Assembly: GCF_016859285.1 (NCBI RefSeq)
Contig: NC_053412.1
Location: 290,501-354,500 of the forward strand
Reading direction: 5' to 3'
Source: Xiphias gladius
Lineage: Eukaryota > Chordata > Actinopteri > Istiophoriformes > Xiphiidae
Length of the DNA: 64,000 nucleotides
Numbering within the stretch: position 1 is the first letter of the stretch; every line of letters starts with the position of its first letter. A program made the position numbers and the translations under genes. Positions 1-13,052 of the stretch are shown in pieces. The notes under the pieces were generated by a model that was given only the letters and a program-made list of their open reading frames with translations, had not been told where the DNA came from and made no database searches.

Positions 1-1359
1 CAAATCCTGTCAAATCACACACCATAAATCTCCCTTTTATTGAATGGAGTTTGGAGTGTTGAGCCACGAAACCAAACCACAGAAAGGAAAAGAAAAATAC
101 TTTTAAAGTGCGTTTCCTGTTCCAGCAAATATGTAAAAAGATGGAGATTTACAATTATTTAATATCGTTTCGATATTTTCAATTTTATCTTAAATTTAGT
201 GACATTCATACTAACAGAGAAAGTATATAGAAATTCAATCAGTATAGTTGAGTTTCTTATTTTACTATGGAGTCTGTCTGCACACTTAGTTTAAATAAAA
301 GAAAAAAAATGAGCTATTCTTAATTCTTAAACGATAAAATACGTATAATTACGTTTTGAATGTTTCTGAGGTCTGACCTCTCACTCCTCGTCTGTTTTTA
401 TCAGCATGACGGCTCCCTTCAGTGGACAAACTCCAACACTGCGACTGTCCTATCAATGACAAAATTACACACCTCTGCACACATATATATAATCACACAT
501 TTTTACTTTCTAACTTTGATCAGCAACTGAAACCTGTGACTTATTGTTAAAGTTTGAATTCCTTGGTAATATTTTCTTCTTGAAAAACAATAGATTTAAG
601 AAGGAAACAAACCAAAAACTGATAAACAGATCGATCAATATATAAGAATCACTGCCCAGCTGATAATTTTGTTTAATACTGTGATCTGGATTATTAGTGT
701 TTATGAAAACTAGACATTATATATAAAAAAGGCATCTTCATCCTCTATATTATGAACTCCTGTCATTTTAAATGAAATGAAATGTCTACTGAAACTAATT
801 TGAATCTGTCAGAACTCTTATACAAAGATGATCCAATGTAAAATAACCTGAGTTTCATCTGAGCAAACTGAAATATATTTATCTGCCAAGTGGATCTGCA
901 ATTTCTCATCAATTTGAGTGAATTTGTTTCCATCAAATATATAGTCAAGCATCTCTAGTGTATAGATCTTAGATTTTGACTCTGAAAACAATAAAAAGTT
1001 CAGCTCCCGAGGAAGACTTCAGTGCATTTCACGTGGAGTTTATGGTTGAGATGAGGATGTCGTCTCGTAGAAAGAGAGTGGGATTCCAACCGACATCTCC
1101 CAGGTCACGGGTTCAACCCCCTGAGCAGAAAAACACAACCGGTAACACGTCGTCTCACTAAAGACACATCAGTTTAGGAAAACGAAGAATGAGAGGCAGG
1201 AATTTAGGCTTTTTAAAAGCGGAAACTTTCATCACAGCGCCCTGATCGGGGTGATCATGGAAGCCCATTTCTGCCAGGAAAAAAAAATAAATAGTGAAAA
1301 GTTTGGAATAATAAAAATAATAAAGTACAGAGAGTAAGTTCAAATTATGCGGCACTTAC
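1..1359. other. AT-rich intergenic DNA without a recognised gene
   Basis: This stretch lies downstream of CREG1. The short open frames in it are below 70 residues, have no recognisable domain and no credible splice context. A tRNA B-box-like string near 1108-1120 has no matching A box or cloverleaf. I see no gene here. Confidence 0.6.
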
Positions 1360-1800
1360 TGTCTCATAATTCTGCCTCAGTATCTCGTGACTTTAATGTC
1401 ATAATTTTGACCTAAAAATAACAAAATTTTCAATTACTGTCATAAATTTTACTTGAGAAGTTGAAATTTTGCCTTAAAATTTCATAACTGACTTAAAAAA
1501 CAGAAATCTTGATTTACAATTTATGTTACTACAAAATTTTAACTTAAAAATTCTAAATTACAGCAAAAATTTTGGATTCAAATTATAAACTTGATTTAAT
1601 ATCAGAATTTTCAGTGAAAAAGCAGAAATTTTGACAAAGCATCTCCTATTTTTGTCTTAAAAAGTCATAATTTTAAATTCAAATTCCAAAATTTTGACTT
1701 ACTTGACTAAAATTTGAATCCAAACATAGAAATTTTGACTTACAGTTTTGACTCCTAATTCTCCTAATTCTGGGTTTTGACCGTCTCGTAACTCTGACTG
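1360..1800. repeat. degenerate AT-rich tandem repeat (cataattttgact-like units)
   Basis: The words 'cataatttt' and 'gacttaaaa' recur with many changes about every 20 bases across some 440 bases. This is an old, diverged simple-sequence array. Similar A/T-rich arrays occur at about 29990-30200 and 47040-47560 in this window. Confidence 0.55.
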
Positions 1801-2118
1801 ACTCTGAGTATTTTTCTATTTTTTTATTTCTGTCATTCTGAATATTTCATCTATATATTTTCCCAGCAGAACTGGTCTTCCGTACCAAGCAAGGTCATTG
1901 TTTTGAATTTTGAAAATGCAGCGTGAGGACATTTAATAATTATACATCACATCACACATTTATCACTTTTTAAAGACCTAGTCAGTTTCCCGAAAATGTA
2001 TCAAAGTGGTTTTAAACAGACTCATGTTGTAGTTTAAAAAAAACAGTATAGTTGTATTAATATATCGTAGAACTACAAATGGAACACTTAGGACTACAGA
2101 AACCAGCAGCTCTTACCG

Positions 2119-5100
2119 TCAGTGGTGCTTCCTGTACGGTGAGGCTTGGAAATATTCCTCTGGAGTGACGGTCTTCACCCCGCCAAAATAATCCAACACC
2201 CACACCTGAAACGCGGAGAAGGAACAGGTTCGTTAATGAGACTTCCTGCCGTCTGACTGACTGTCAACAGCGATGATGTTGGACCCCGACGGTGCCTGGA
2301 TTCTGAAACTTAACACCTGATTTAATGTTTTTTAAAAATATATGGAGTTTGGTTTGTTGGAGGTTCTTATTTTGTTAAATCTGGATCCAATCCAGTTAGA
2401 CTGCAGTACAACACAGATTACTGCAGTACTGTAGTAGTAGCAGTAGCAGTAGCAGCAGTAGTAGTAACAGTAGCAGCAGTAGTAACAGTAGTAGCAGTAG
2501 TAGTATCAGTAGTAGCAGTAGTAGTAGTATCAGTAGCAGTAGTAGCAGCAGTAGTAGTAGTAATAGTAGTAGCAGTAGCAGTACCAGCAGTAGCAACAGT
2601 AGTAGCAGTAGTAGTAACAGTAGTAGCAGTAGTAGTATCAGTAGTAGCAGTAGTAGTATCAGTAGCAGTAGTAGCAGCAGTAGTAACAGTAGCAGTAGCA
2701 GTAGCAGTAGCAGCAGTAGTAGCAGTAGTAGCAGTAGTAGTAGTAGTAGTAGTAGCAGTAGTAGTAGTAGTAGTAGTAGTAGCAGTAGTAGTATCAGTAG
2801 CAGTAGTAGCACCAGTAGTAGTAGTAACAGTAGCAGTAGTAGCAGCAGCAGCAGTAGCAGTAGCAGTAGTAGTAACAGTAGTAGCAGTAGTAACAGTAGT
2901 AGCAGTAGCAGCAGTAGTAGTAGTAGCAGTAGTAACAGTAGTAACAGTAGTAGCAGTAGTAGTAGTAACAGTAGTAGCAGTAGTAACAGTAGCAGTAGTA
3001 ACAGCAGTAGCAGTAGTAGTAGTAGTAACAGTAGCAGTAGTAGCAGTAGCAGTAGTAGCAGTAGTAGTAGCAGTAGTAACAGTAGCAGTAGTAGCAGTAG
3101 CAGCAGTAGCAGTAGTAGTAGTAGTAGTAGCAGTAGTAGTAGTAGTAACAGTAGCAGTAGTAGTAGTAGTAGTAGTAGTAGCAGTAGTAACAGTAGCAGT
3201 AGCAGTAGTAACAGTAGTAGTAGTAGTAGTAGTAGCAGTAGCAGCAGTAGCAGTAGTAGCAGTAGTAACAGTAGCAGTAGTAGCAGTAGCAGTAGTAACA
3301 GTAGTAGCAGTAGTAGTAGTAGTAGTAGCAGTAGTAGTAGCAGTAGCAGCACTAGCAGTAGTAACAGTAGTAACAGTAGCAGTACCAGTACCTGTGTGAT
3401 GTTGAACTTGGAGAAGAACCAGTTGTGATCAGTCGGCCAGTCGATCATCTCCGGATGTCGACTGAACAGAGCTTTTTTAGCAAAGTCCGCCTCCGTCCCG
3501 TTCACCTGGACGACAGCAGGGAGAGGAGGGGAGGGTCATGTGACTGCTCGGACTGTACCACCGGGATACACAGCTGGTAACAGGTGTGTGTATTTGTACC
3601 TCGATGACCGATCCGGACAGTATGATGTGGGCACAGAGAGGACTCTGAGGGTCGAAGCCCTGCTGTTTGCAGTAATCAGTCTGAGCCAGAGACATGGACA
3701 GAGACGCCACAGGGTTCACCTGCAGGGAGGCAGAGTTCTGATTATAGTTTATTGATTAATTATACTGCCATCAATCCTACTTAAGACGCTCCAAAAACTC
3801 AACAGGTTTAGACACTGACACATCTTAAATTGTTAACTTTCCACTGCTGTTTAAGGTTACGTTGTCATAAAATATAAATCATCTGACAGAAAATTACTCT
3901 GAACCTTGAACCCTCCTCTGCAAAAACATACGTTTTAAGACATTTTATAACTAACTGAAAGACTATAAAAGACCTGGGAGGACTTTTCTGTCTTTTCAAT
4001 GACTTGTAAAACATTAACAGACTAATAAACCTCATGTCTGCCGGATCATATCTCATATGTACTGTATGTTTCTGCTGTGAGCAGTCACGCGACAGATAAA
4101 CATTTAACATGTGACTTTAACCCCGAAACTGCAGAGTCATTCTGTGTAAAAACCGCCGCGTCACGGTACAAACGCTGCCATTGCATAAATCCTAAAGCGC
4201 GTGTTTTCATAACGTTTTACAATATTCTGCAGAAGTAGGTCACATGTCAAACACAAACAACAGACTAAATTAGATTTCTTGAATCAACAATATCTCCAAA
4301 CACAATAGAGGGAGGGCAAACTAAAAGCAACATTTAAACACAAAGATTGCGTTACGATACCTAAAAGTTATTAAAGGATTAATAGACTTAGTAGATACAC
4401 AAAATAACATAAAGGTATTGCAAGGTACACTATGAATAAATTCACATTTAATGCAACTAAACGCACAAAAACTACGATAAACCCGACGTGCAGTATGAAA
4501 ATATTATGATTCTTACAGGAATTAAATTCTCTATTGAATAAAAAGATTCAATCAGCAGTGACTGAAAATTAATGGCAAACTTCATAGTTGTCAGTTAAGT
4601 CTTTGATACTGTCAACTCCATAGCACATTACAGAAATATCACATGGCAGTAAAAATCCAATAGGGCCTTTATAGTTCTTAGTAAAATGTATCATATTTCC
4701 AGTGTGGTTTTGAACGCTGTAGAATGACTGAAAGCACCTGTGGCAATGTAACAGTAACACCATAGGAGACCACAAAATTCTGTGACTTTTCAACCTAGTT
4801 TTGAACGCTGCAGACCGACTTCAACACCTTGTTGGAATATCGTAGAATTTCCACAGGAGATACTTGAGTTTAAATTTTACAGCTTTTTTTTTTTAGTGGG
4901 ATTTTTGAATACTGCAGACTCACTATAAGCAAATGTATTAACATTATAGCAATACCGAAGGAGACAAAAGAAAGGTAGCGACAGCCTCTGTAGATTCTAC
5001 GATTTGTCAACGTGGTTTTGAACGCTACAGATTCACCATACTCCTGTAAAATTACGGAAATAAGAGGTAATTTTTTTAAGTGTACAGTAAGTCTGTGATA

Positions 5101-5451
5101 CTTTATGATCATATTTATAACTACAAACAATAACGTGAACAACAGGTCTCCCACCTCCAGGTCCTTTACAGAGATCTCCATGCGGGTCAGGTACATGTAG
5201 GGCACCCCGGAGCTGGAGCCCTGCGGCCCGTCGCTGACCGAGAAAACGTTGGAGAACGGCTGCCCTACCACCGGCTTGTGGGTGGAGATGGTGGCCATGG
5301 AGGCCCAGTCGCACCGGTGAGCGATGAAGCGGGCGACCCGGGCGACCTGGTCGTGAGGCGGGATCCGAAACCGACAGGAGGAGGACGGAGAGACGGAGGC
5401 CCAGAGGAGGCCGAGGAGGACCACGCACGCAGCCCGCACAGCAGCGCTCAT
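2119..5451 (-). CDS. creg1: CREG1-like secreted glycoprotein (cellular repressor of E1A-stimulated genes), four exons
   Basis: Minus-strand exons are 5451-5155, 3719-3600, 3505-3392 and 2205-2119 (stop 2121-2119), all joined in phase 0, giving 205 residues against about 220 in human CREG1. The start at 5451 is preferred over an in-frame ATG 22 codons upstream because it opens directly into a hydrophobic signal peptide (about residues 1-25). The rest is the FMN-binding split-barrel-like CREG fold. Recognisable stretches include RVARFIAH, FDPQSPLCAHI, a sequon in VNGTEADFA, RHPEMIDWP, HNWFFSKFNIT (second sequon) and VLDYFGG with TPEEY near the end. CREG proteins are secreted or endolysosomal glycoproteins linked to differentiation and lysosome function; they lack the residues of true FMN oxidases. 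CREG1 is favoured over CREG2 by length and sequence. The large triplet repeat in intron 3 (3391-2206) is the odd feature. Confidence 0.93.
2430..3389. repeat. giant imperfect trinucleotide repeat (AGT/AGC/AAC)n in CREG1 intron 3
   Basis: About 320 consecutive triplets, mostly AGT and AGC with scattered AAC, ATC and ACC, run without frame loss. On the minus (sense) strand they read as CTN triplets, which produces a spurious poly-leucine frame. The array begins only a few bases inside the 5' splice site of CREG1 intron 3 (exon ends at 3392), so it fills the donor-proximal part of the intron. Confidence 0.97.
4695..5045. repeat. diverged ~100-base tandem repeat in CREG1 intron 1
   Basis: A motif close to 'gttttgaacgctgcagac' recurs at about 4705, 4798, 4901 and 5013, spaced roughly 90-115 bases apart, with related sequence between copies. 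It looks like four diverged units of an old tandem array. It ends about 110 bases from the intron 1 donor of CREG1. Confidence 0.6.
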
Positions 5452-5993
5452 AGTCGGATTCGGTGTGTGAGGACAGTCGGTGAGAATGACCGGAGGGAGA
5501 AGACATATAAACAACATGCGGAGATCCGGTCTGGCGCTTCAAAATAAAAGCCAAAGCGACAGTTAGAACGTCCCACTTTAATTTCAAAATAAAAGCTTTA
5601 GCGACGGTTCCAGCTGGAAGTTCTTCTTGGCCAACTTCCGCATTGTAATTTCAAAACAAAAATAAGCAACAGCGACGGTTATTAAAAATAGTCCTCACAT
5701 TATATAGAAACTGACTCAACACCCTTGTTTTTTCCTTGGCCAGCATTTGGGGGCACGCCTTTATTTGTTTGTGTCGACCACGCCCCTGGCCAGTACTCTA
5801 GATCCGGCTTTTTAATTGACCACCACTTTTTATTTCTTTTAAAATTCAGTTATTTTATTTAGAAAAACAAAAAGGTGCATCCTCATACAGAAGCTGAGTT
5901 TTTTAAACCGTTTTATTACATCATAACAGTAGAAAAAAATGTATATGTTTGTGTTGTTTTGACAGCTGGAGTGTCTGAACCTGGTTTGTAGGA

Positions 5994-8900
5994 TCAGTGG
6001 GCCTCAATCACTCCTTGACCTTTGACCTCACAGATGTCACACAGGTTTCCCTCAATCGTAAACTGACCTTGACACCCGTCACTGCCGCAGAGACAGGCCA
6101 TTTCCCGTTTCTGCGGCGAGGCAGTTTGTGTGTCGGCAGAGTAATTCCAGGTTAACTCAGTGCCGGCCTTCACCACCCTGCACAGAGAAACACCTGAACG
6201 TCATTAACAACCACAAAAAAAAAAACAACACAAACAGCTGATTCTTCTCCTCCTTACCTGCTGGTGAAGAAGGCGATGACAGGGAAACCGGGGTCGTGGC
6301 AGTCGGTGAAGACGTTCTGGATGAATAGGTTCGGCCGGCAGCTGTGCTGTAGTCAACGGAGAGGGGATCCGTATTAATGTCAAAATACTGTCTGAGGCAG
6401 CGTTTCATATCCAACTTGTCAGCACTTCCACTTTAAATCAATCTCACACCCAGTTACACGTTTTCAAAACCAGGAGGCCTTGATGTTATTTGACATTGCG
6501 ACTATGATACAGAAAAAATCCCCTTAAAATGGCTTCTTTTCTTAATTTATAAACAGAATTTTCACCCCATAGATATTATATCTGGAACGACAGAGACAAA
6601 CATTCCGTACTGTTTTGGGGTTGTGGTTCGATTTGCTATGGTTTTTTTTTTTTAGTAACTTGTGAAACTGTCCACCTACGTTAATGAAGCGGCTCACGTT
6701 TCCCTCCTTGCTGGCGTCCAGAAGATAAACATCCTCCACCTTCGCTGGTCTCTTTAAACTCTTCTGCTTGTTCTTCTCCGTCTCTGTGCCGCTCACGCTG
6801 TGGACCGCCGCCTCCGCTGCCACGGGACTGGCTGTTGTCACGGCAACCTTGATCTCCTGCGACTGAGACCTGTCACCTGACATTCAGAGAAAAAGGAGCG
6901 ATAATATTATGAGAGCAAATCGTCATTTCTAGAAAAAAAACTCATACTCGGTCATGATTCAATGAGTTATAATTTCAGCGATTTCCTGTTTCTTTTCTGA
7001 CTGCTGTACCTGCTGAGGGAGACGATGGCTCTGGGCCTCCCACCAACACCGTCGGACCCTGAGGACAGAAAACACGACTGCATACTTTAATAAATGTGAA
7101 AATCCAACAGAAACTGTGGGTGATTGAGTCAGTTTTAATTTGTGGCCAACGACTGTTTGACACGTGATGCCCTGGCCACGAGGACGTGTCTCTACAGCTG
7201 CAATAAAGAAAAATGAAGTGATAAATAATCCACCAGAGAGACCGGAGGCCACTGCTCAGATCTGAACCTTGTCTCTGTCCTGGGGCACGGAGATTGTGGT
7301 GTTGCTGTCGGCGGGTCTCTGGATCACCGGGACGTGCAGGGGGGGTGAGGTGGGCGGTGACATGGATGGAGGGGTCTCCAACAGGTTGCTCCGCCCCTCC
7401 AGGACCGGAGGGGCCAGCCACTCGGTGACGACCTCCACCTCGTCGTCTGACGGGAGGTCGGTCCTTGTCAGCTTTGGGGGCGGAGGCTCGTCTGGACTCT
7501 GGACCCTCTGCAGGATCACACCTGATGATCAAACTGTATTTAATTCTGACTTTAAATAACCTCAAGTTTAGTTTTTGATGGTTTGAATTGTTAAACAGGG
7601 CCGTCGTCTCACCTGCGAAGATGCACACGAACGTGCCTCGGTCCAGGTCGTCACGGCAACGGACGCCCCAGCCACGGTCTTCAGTCTGGAAGACCTGGAG
7701 CCGGACTCTGATCCCTCTCTGGACCAGCCGGTTCTGACAACGAGCCCGAGCACAACCGCACCACGGACCACACTCATACAGCCTGAAAACACACACGCCT
7801 TATTTTACTTTTACTACACAATATGGCCAAAAGTAAGTGGACATTATACTACTCCGCCTGTGCCAGTGATGATACAACTGAATCCTAAACAAGTGCGTGA
7901 CTGGGTTAGTAAGATAATACTGGAGAAACTCAAAGTCAATCAACCGATTCAGTTTCTCATTAGTTCAGTTTAATGTCGCAGAAGACACATCACACTTGAG
8001 AAGCTGAAATCAGAAAATTGTGACATTTCTATCTTTAAAAAATGAGCCAAAACCAGTAGTTGACTATCAAAATAGTTCTGATTCCTTTTCTGTCGAATGA
8101 CTAATCAATGAATCAATGCAGCTTTACACACAGCTACCTCTGTTTTTTAATAAATGACAGTGAACAGGCACCGAGTGACGAGACATTAAGTTGGGATTCT
8201 CACTTTATTCCTTTTTTCTGAAATGTTATAAACCAAACATTTAATTAATTCACCCAAAGAACAGTTCGCAGATTAACTGATAACAAAAATAATCATTACT
8301 CGCAGGTGACAGTTTGATAACCGTCATACTTTAGGTGTTTGTATTTGTCTTTAATAGTCTCACCCTGAGGGTACAGGCTGAGTCAGCCTGTGATGGGTGT
8401 AGTAGCGCCCTCCTCTGGTCATTGCGATGCAGGGGCAGCGCTGTGCGTCGGTGCAGCCGTCGGTGCAGTCGCAGCAGGAGTTGAACGGCGTGGGGCCGCG
8501 ACTCAGGAAGCAGCCGTGCGGCCAGCGGTCCCTCCTGTAGCGGAAGTCGGCGGGCCGGGCGCCGCCGTCCCCGGCGCACAGCTCCACCGGCGTGGGCTCC
8601 ACACCACGGCTCAGGTCCATCTCTGGACGCCGAGGGCCCGGCGCCGCAGCAGGGTCCAGCCGAACAGAGGGGTTAAAGGTGAAGAAGTCCACCTGGAGGC
8701 AAAAAGAGAGCAACAAGTTACACCAAAATGTTTAAACTTCAGCATTTTCCCGACAGACTCTGAAAGCATCATTACAAACCAGCTGACCCGCAGGACGTCG
8801 TAGCTCTCCGTAGCCAACAGGAAACGCATCACATCGTCATGGTTACGGAGGCTTTGTCCACAAGGGGCTTTGTAAACAACGTCCCAGTCCTCTACACCTT

Positions 8901-11338
8901 CTTCCTCTGCCTCCTCAGAGACCACAGGCTCCGGCCCCTCGCTGTCCAAGGCCCTGCTCCTTGTAGGCGAAATCAGCGGCGTGGCGCTCAGCCTCTTAAA
9001 GCCGCAGAGCAGCGGCACCTTCAGAGGGTTCTGCCCCCAGAACGGAGGCGTGGACTGGGGCATGCTGGATAGATTGGGCAGGCAGGCCTGCAGGGAGAAA
9101 AGTTCATTTTCACATTTTGTGATGACGCTGTCAGAATTCTACTCTATGTTTATTACTGGTGTCGTTGTGAGTGGTGGGGTTGTGCTGGACTGCATTATAT
9201 TGAGAGGTGGGGCTAATGTTTGTCAGACACATTTTCATACATTTCCAATGAGACTGCTGCAGGTAAATGTCAGTCCTGCTGTCAGACTCCAAAAATACTT
9301 AAATGACTGCTGTCTGGAGCGCTAGTGAAGTTTTTTATCAGTTGCCATTTTGTAGCAGCTCTGGCTCTTAGAGCAGCAACCAAACGTCTTGACATACAGA
9401 TGTAAAGAATGATTGCTTTCAGAGCGTGGTCCTCTTTTAATTACAAAATGATGGAGTTACTGGTCAATAGTACAGCCACCAATAAGACAGACTAGACTGT
9501 TACCTTGCAGCAGGGGTGTAGCTGGTACTGCAGCTGGACAGGGGAAAGGGGAAGCAGCACCCCCTCTCTGTCTGCGGGGGGCACTGCAGAGCTGGACAGA
9601 CCTTTAAGGCAAGGTGCAGGGGAGGGTGAGGGGGAGGAGGAGGGGCTGTTGTGGGAGAAGTCAGCAGGCAGCACCTGACCTGTGCAGGAAAACACAGAAA
9701 AATGACACTTGGTACAGCCTGGCGTCACTGTCACAGCAGAGTTTCAGTATAAAAGTCTGTTTACCTGAACCGATAACAACCTGGACCACAGAGGAGTCCT
9801 GACCGGAGACTGGAGGAGACAGGTCCAGAGACTCAAGCAGCTTCAACGCCTGAACCAACTCTGATTAACAAACAACATCACAACAGGAAACACCACTAAG
9901 AGCCTGTGTATTAGAGTGGAAGAAGAGGTTAAATTAATAGTCCAACCTTTGTCTGTTGCCTTGTTCTTCTTCAGGACTTTCTTCAGGTGGTCCAGATAAT
10001 CAAAAACCCCGTTAAAAGCCCGATCCACATCCTGTTCAGCCCAAAACGTCTTGGCCCGTTCTGAAAAACACAACAGGGTGAGTTATCATTTTCATTTATT
10101 GACTAATGAACATGATTTTTACTCTCTAACGTGTTCTTCCCTCGTCATTATAGTTAAGTAACGGTTTATGGTGTTGATGTTATGGTGTTGATGGAGGCAG
10201 CGGTTTACTATGTTTGTTACATATATTTATATATTTTACCTGCAGGGTACCATATCACCCACCTTAATTGGAGCCGATTACTCAATTGGTTGATTGACAT
10301 AAAAATGTATCAGCAACTATTTTGATAATCGAATAATTGCTTTAGTCATTTTTTAGGCAAAAATATCAGGTATTTGCCTTTTCCAGCTTCTCGTATTAGC
10401 ATTTGATGCTTGTCTTTGACTTACGTGATAATAAACTGAATATGTTTGGTTTTTGGACAAAACAAGACATTTGGAGACACCAGCTTGGTCTGTGGGAAGC
10501 TGTTACTAGCATTTGTCATTTTTTTCCTGGCATTATATAGACTCACCGATTAATCAAAGGAATAACGAAATGTTTAAAAACTGTTAGTTGCAGCCACATT
10601 TTCTCAGCATCAGTTCTATTCAAAACAGCAGTCTGTTTCTGTTTTGAGTTTCTATTTTGCATCAGTATTTTGTAAGAGTCAATACTGGCGGTACAGACAA
10701 AAACTAAACTCCAGCCCTGCATCGGACTCTGCATCGGACTTCTCGAACCACACCTTTAGTTTAGTTCTGGTGTCACCAGTCTGAATCTGTTCTCCAGTGA
10801 TGGATGCATGCCTAAGAAAAACCATAATAATGTTAATACGATGCACTATATGGCCAAAAGTATGGGGACACCCAAACATTACACACATATGTGACTGTAG
10901 AACATGTCATTCAAAAACCACGGACTGTTCTCTAAATGATCTTAATTCAAGTCGTGAAAATAGAGGAAAGGGCTTTTTCACGTTTTTTCTAAATCTACAC
11001 CAGGTCAGACCAGGTCCACATTCAATACCACCATGCTTAGACTCGTTAGATCTGGACCAGATTAACAGGAAGAGTGTAAAGATTGTTTAAGACACAGTTT
11101 CAGATTTGTGAACAAAAAGGGCAGTTTTAACTTCTTTTTTCTCCATCTAGACCACATCAGACCAGGTCGAGATCAAAAACCACTATACCTGGACTTGTCA
11201 AATCTGGACTAGAATGACACAGAGACTCTAAACACACTCTACAGTGTAAAACCCCTTCTCAGTATTGTGAACCCCATTAATTTAATCAAAACATTTCTTC
11301 TTACCAACATCTTGCGCATCTAACGCTGCTTCTTCCAT
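5994..11338 (-). CDS. setdb2: SETDB2-type histone H3K9 methyltransferase (MBD, pre-SET, bifurcated SET, post-SET)
   Basis: Twelve minus-strand coding exons: 11338-11305, 10060-9947, 9860-9765, 9679-9504, 9087-8788, 8692-8364, 7782-7613, 7521-7268, 7058-7010, 6876-6680, 6346-6258 and 6177-5994 (stop 5996-5994). Phases join throughout and total 663 residues (human about 719). In order: a helical N-terminus; a methyl-CpG-binding-like domain near residues 205-260 ([11 protein letters not shown]); a cysteine-rich pre-SET ([15 protein letters not shown]); SET part 1 ([15 protein letters not shown]); a poorly conserved insert of about 140 residues; SET part 2 with [21 protein letters not shown] and ELTWNY; and a post-SET CxCx4C (CLCGSDGC). 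The family trimethylates H3K9 in the nucleus and helps silence genes; zebrafish setdb2 acts in left-right and dorsal organiser patterning. Catalytic motifs look intact. The acceptor at 7522-7523 is chosen because it alone keeps frame. A polyA signal lies at 5917-5912. Confidence 0.95.
7900..8170. repeat. dispersed fish repeat copy (cgattaat / caaaatagtt family)
   Basis: Diverged sequence containing 'gagaagctgaaatcagaaaattgtgac' -like wording, the phrase 'actatcaaaatagtt' and 'gactaatcaatgaat'. The same words occur in copies at 10250-10600, 14550-14860, 25869-26010, 32698-32985, 43315-43500 and 49655-50090. It lies in a SETDB2 intron. Family name not assigned. Confidence 0.5.
10250..10600. repeat. 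dispersed fish repeat copy (cgattaat family)
   Basis: Contains 'ttttgataatcgaataat', an 'aaactgaatatgtttgg' block and a terminal 'accgattaatcaaagg', all shared with the related copies in this window. It lies in SETDB2 intron 1. Confidence 0.55.
10840..10905. mobile_element. DNA-transposon end-like fragment ('tatggccaaaagtat')
   Basis: The string 'actatatggccaaaagta' followed by 'ggggacaccc' resembles terminal sequences of small Tc1/mariner-like elements common in fish. Related fragments occur at 7821-7840 and, inverted, at about 56250-56272. No complete element or transposase is visible here. Confidence 0.45.
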
Positions 11339-13008
11339 TTCCACTGGAGACAGGGACGTCAGCCTGTTAGCACTCAGCTAGCTTAGCCCACCCGCTAAAA
11401 ACAAAAACCTTCTGAACGTATTTTCACAAACAGCGATTTAACGCCGCGGACACGTCCACTAACATCTTATCAAATAAACTAACCGGCCTCAACAAACAAA
11501 ATAAACAGTAGTTTTAACTTCATCTCCACCTGAAATGAAGCGAATATACTTTCTGATCATTCAGCCGTGTGATAGCTAAGTAGCCACTTCGAGCTAACGG
11601 CTGTCGCTAAGTGCTAATTGGCGCAACATAAACGTCAGTAGGAAACTTTTAAAGTACTTAACCGCTTATTAGAAATGTAACGTTTAATAAATTAACACTA
11701 TCTGCTATCACTCAATTTCAACTCGTGGGTGAATTGATTAATGTTTCGAGATAAAATGGTCCATAATGGCCACCGTAATGTGACCACAGGGACACTATAC
11801 CCTGAGTCAGGTCTTCCGGGTGTTCGTTTGTTTTTTTCTTTTACCCTTAAACTTTAGCTATATTTTTAAAAAAAGCTTTAACAGTATAACATAACAGTGG
11901 AGACAGAAGTATGTTAACATAACAACATATATTTTTAAAATATAATAAAAAATTAATTAAGTAAAGTAAAATAAATATGTCATAAGGAAAAATAAGAACT
12001 ATTGGAAAGGAGAAGAAAAGTAAACAAAATGTATCTGTTAGTCACAGTCTTTTTGTTCAAAGACGAATAAATTATGTTCAATATAATTTGTTATCATTCA
12101 TGCAAACAGAAAGTATGCTTTAGTAAAATTTTGATTAGTTTTAGAACCTCTTATGTACTTGGATTCAGTACCACGTGTACTAAAATCACTATAACTTCTA
12201 CTTTTGAAACTGGAAATGTTACTGACTGTTTCCGATTATTAAGTTTATGTTGAAGCACAACATACAGATTACATGGATAAATTACATTTTCAAATGCCAG
12301 ATTTGACCCAGAAAAGGGAGGAGAAAAATCTTAAAGGTTTTCGTCTTTTCTAATTTTTTATTATTATTTTTTTTTTCATAAATATCAAATTTGCTGATCG
12401 AAGCTTGTCTGCCTGGGAGCCACTGCTCAGGGAAAACACATACCTACGCTTTTTGAATTGACCTCCAACGACCACCGTACTGCGGAACCGGTTACGAAAT
12501 GTCAATATAAACAAACTTCTACCTTCTTAACCGTGTAAGATAAAGAAATAAATAAAACCTTTTATCTGAAATAAGCGCACGCCGGGAAACATATTCTTTC
12601 TGCCACCGGTTTAAACGGGAGATCTGCGCGTTGAAGAGCTATTTAGCCTGAAGGGGCTCGCGTTAGGCACTTCCTGTGCAGTTTTGTAACAATGAACTTA
12701 TGCAAGTCTGAATGAAGCATTATGAAAAGAGCTGCTGCCGCTGATCGACTGGACCCATGACAGGTGAGGGGAGTTCGTCTCATTAAAAACAGCGATTTTA
12801 ACATGAAGTTCTGGTGGACCGCTGCATGTAGAGACTGGTCTATACAGACCCAAACTGTTGTCGATGAACGAACCCGGTAATTCCGCGAATGGTTTGTAAT
12901 TTCGCTTTTGCCATCGAGCCAAGTCTTTGTACAGGTGAAGGCACGTGCAAAGAAAAGTTTTTCCGCTTAGCACTTCATCAGAATCAGCAGTAACAAAGTG
13001 CTTTGTTG

Positions 13009-13052
13009 TATATATATGTATATGTATATATACATATATGTATATATATATA
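13009..13052. repeat. TA/TG simple repeat
   Basis: Alternating 'tatatgta' sequence about 44 bases long and nearly self-complementary, directly beside a transposon-end-like sequence. Confidence 0.85.

Noticed and set aside
1081-1140. Possible tRNA gene (gggttcaacccc)
   Set aside because: B-box-like word only; no A box, acceptor stem or cloverleaf can be drawn.
2396-3505. A 369-codon minus-strand frame dominated by leucine
   Set aside because: It is the CREG1 exon 3 reading into the CTN triplet array of intron 3. The splice donor at 3391 and continuation of CREG homology at 2205 show the repeat is intronic.
6975-7796. A 273-codon minus frame continuing through SETDB2 exons without splicing
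   Set aside because: It reads through introns after the GTFVCIFAG donor. The spliced frame gives conserved acidic SETDB2 insert sequence and restores the SET C-terminal half.
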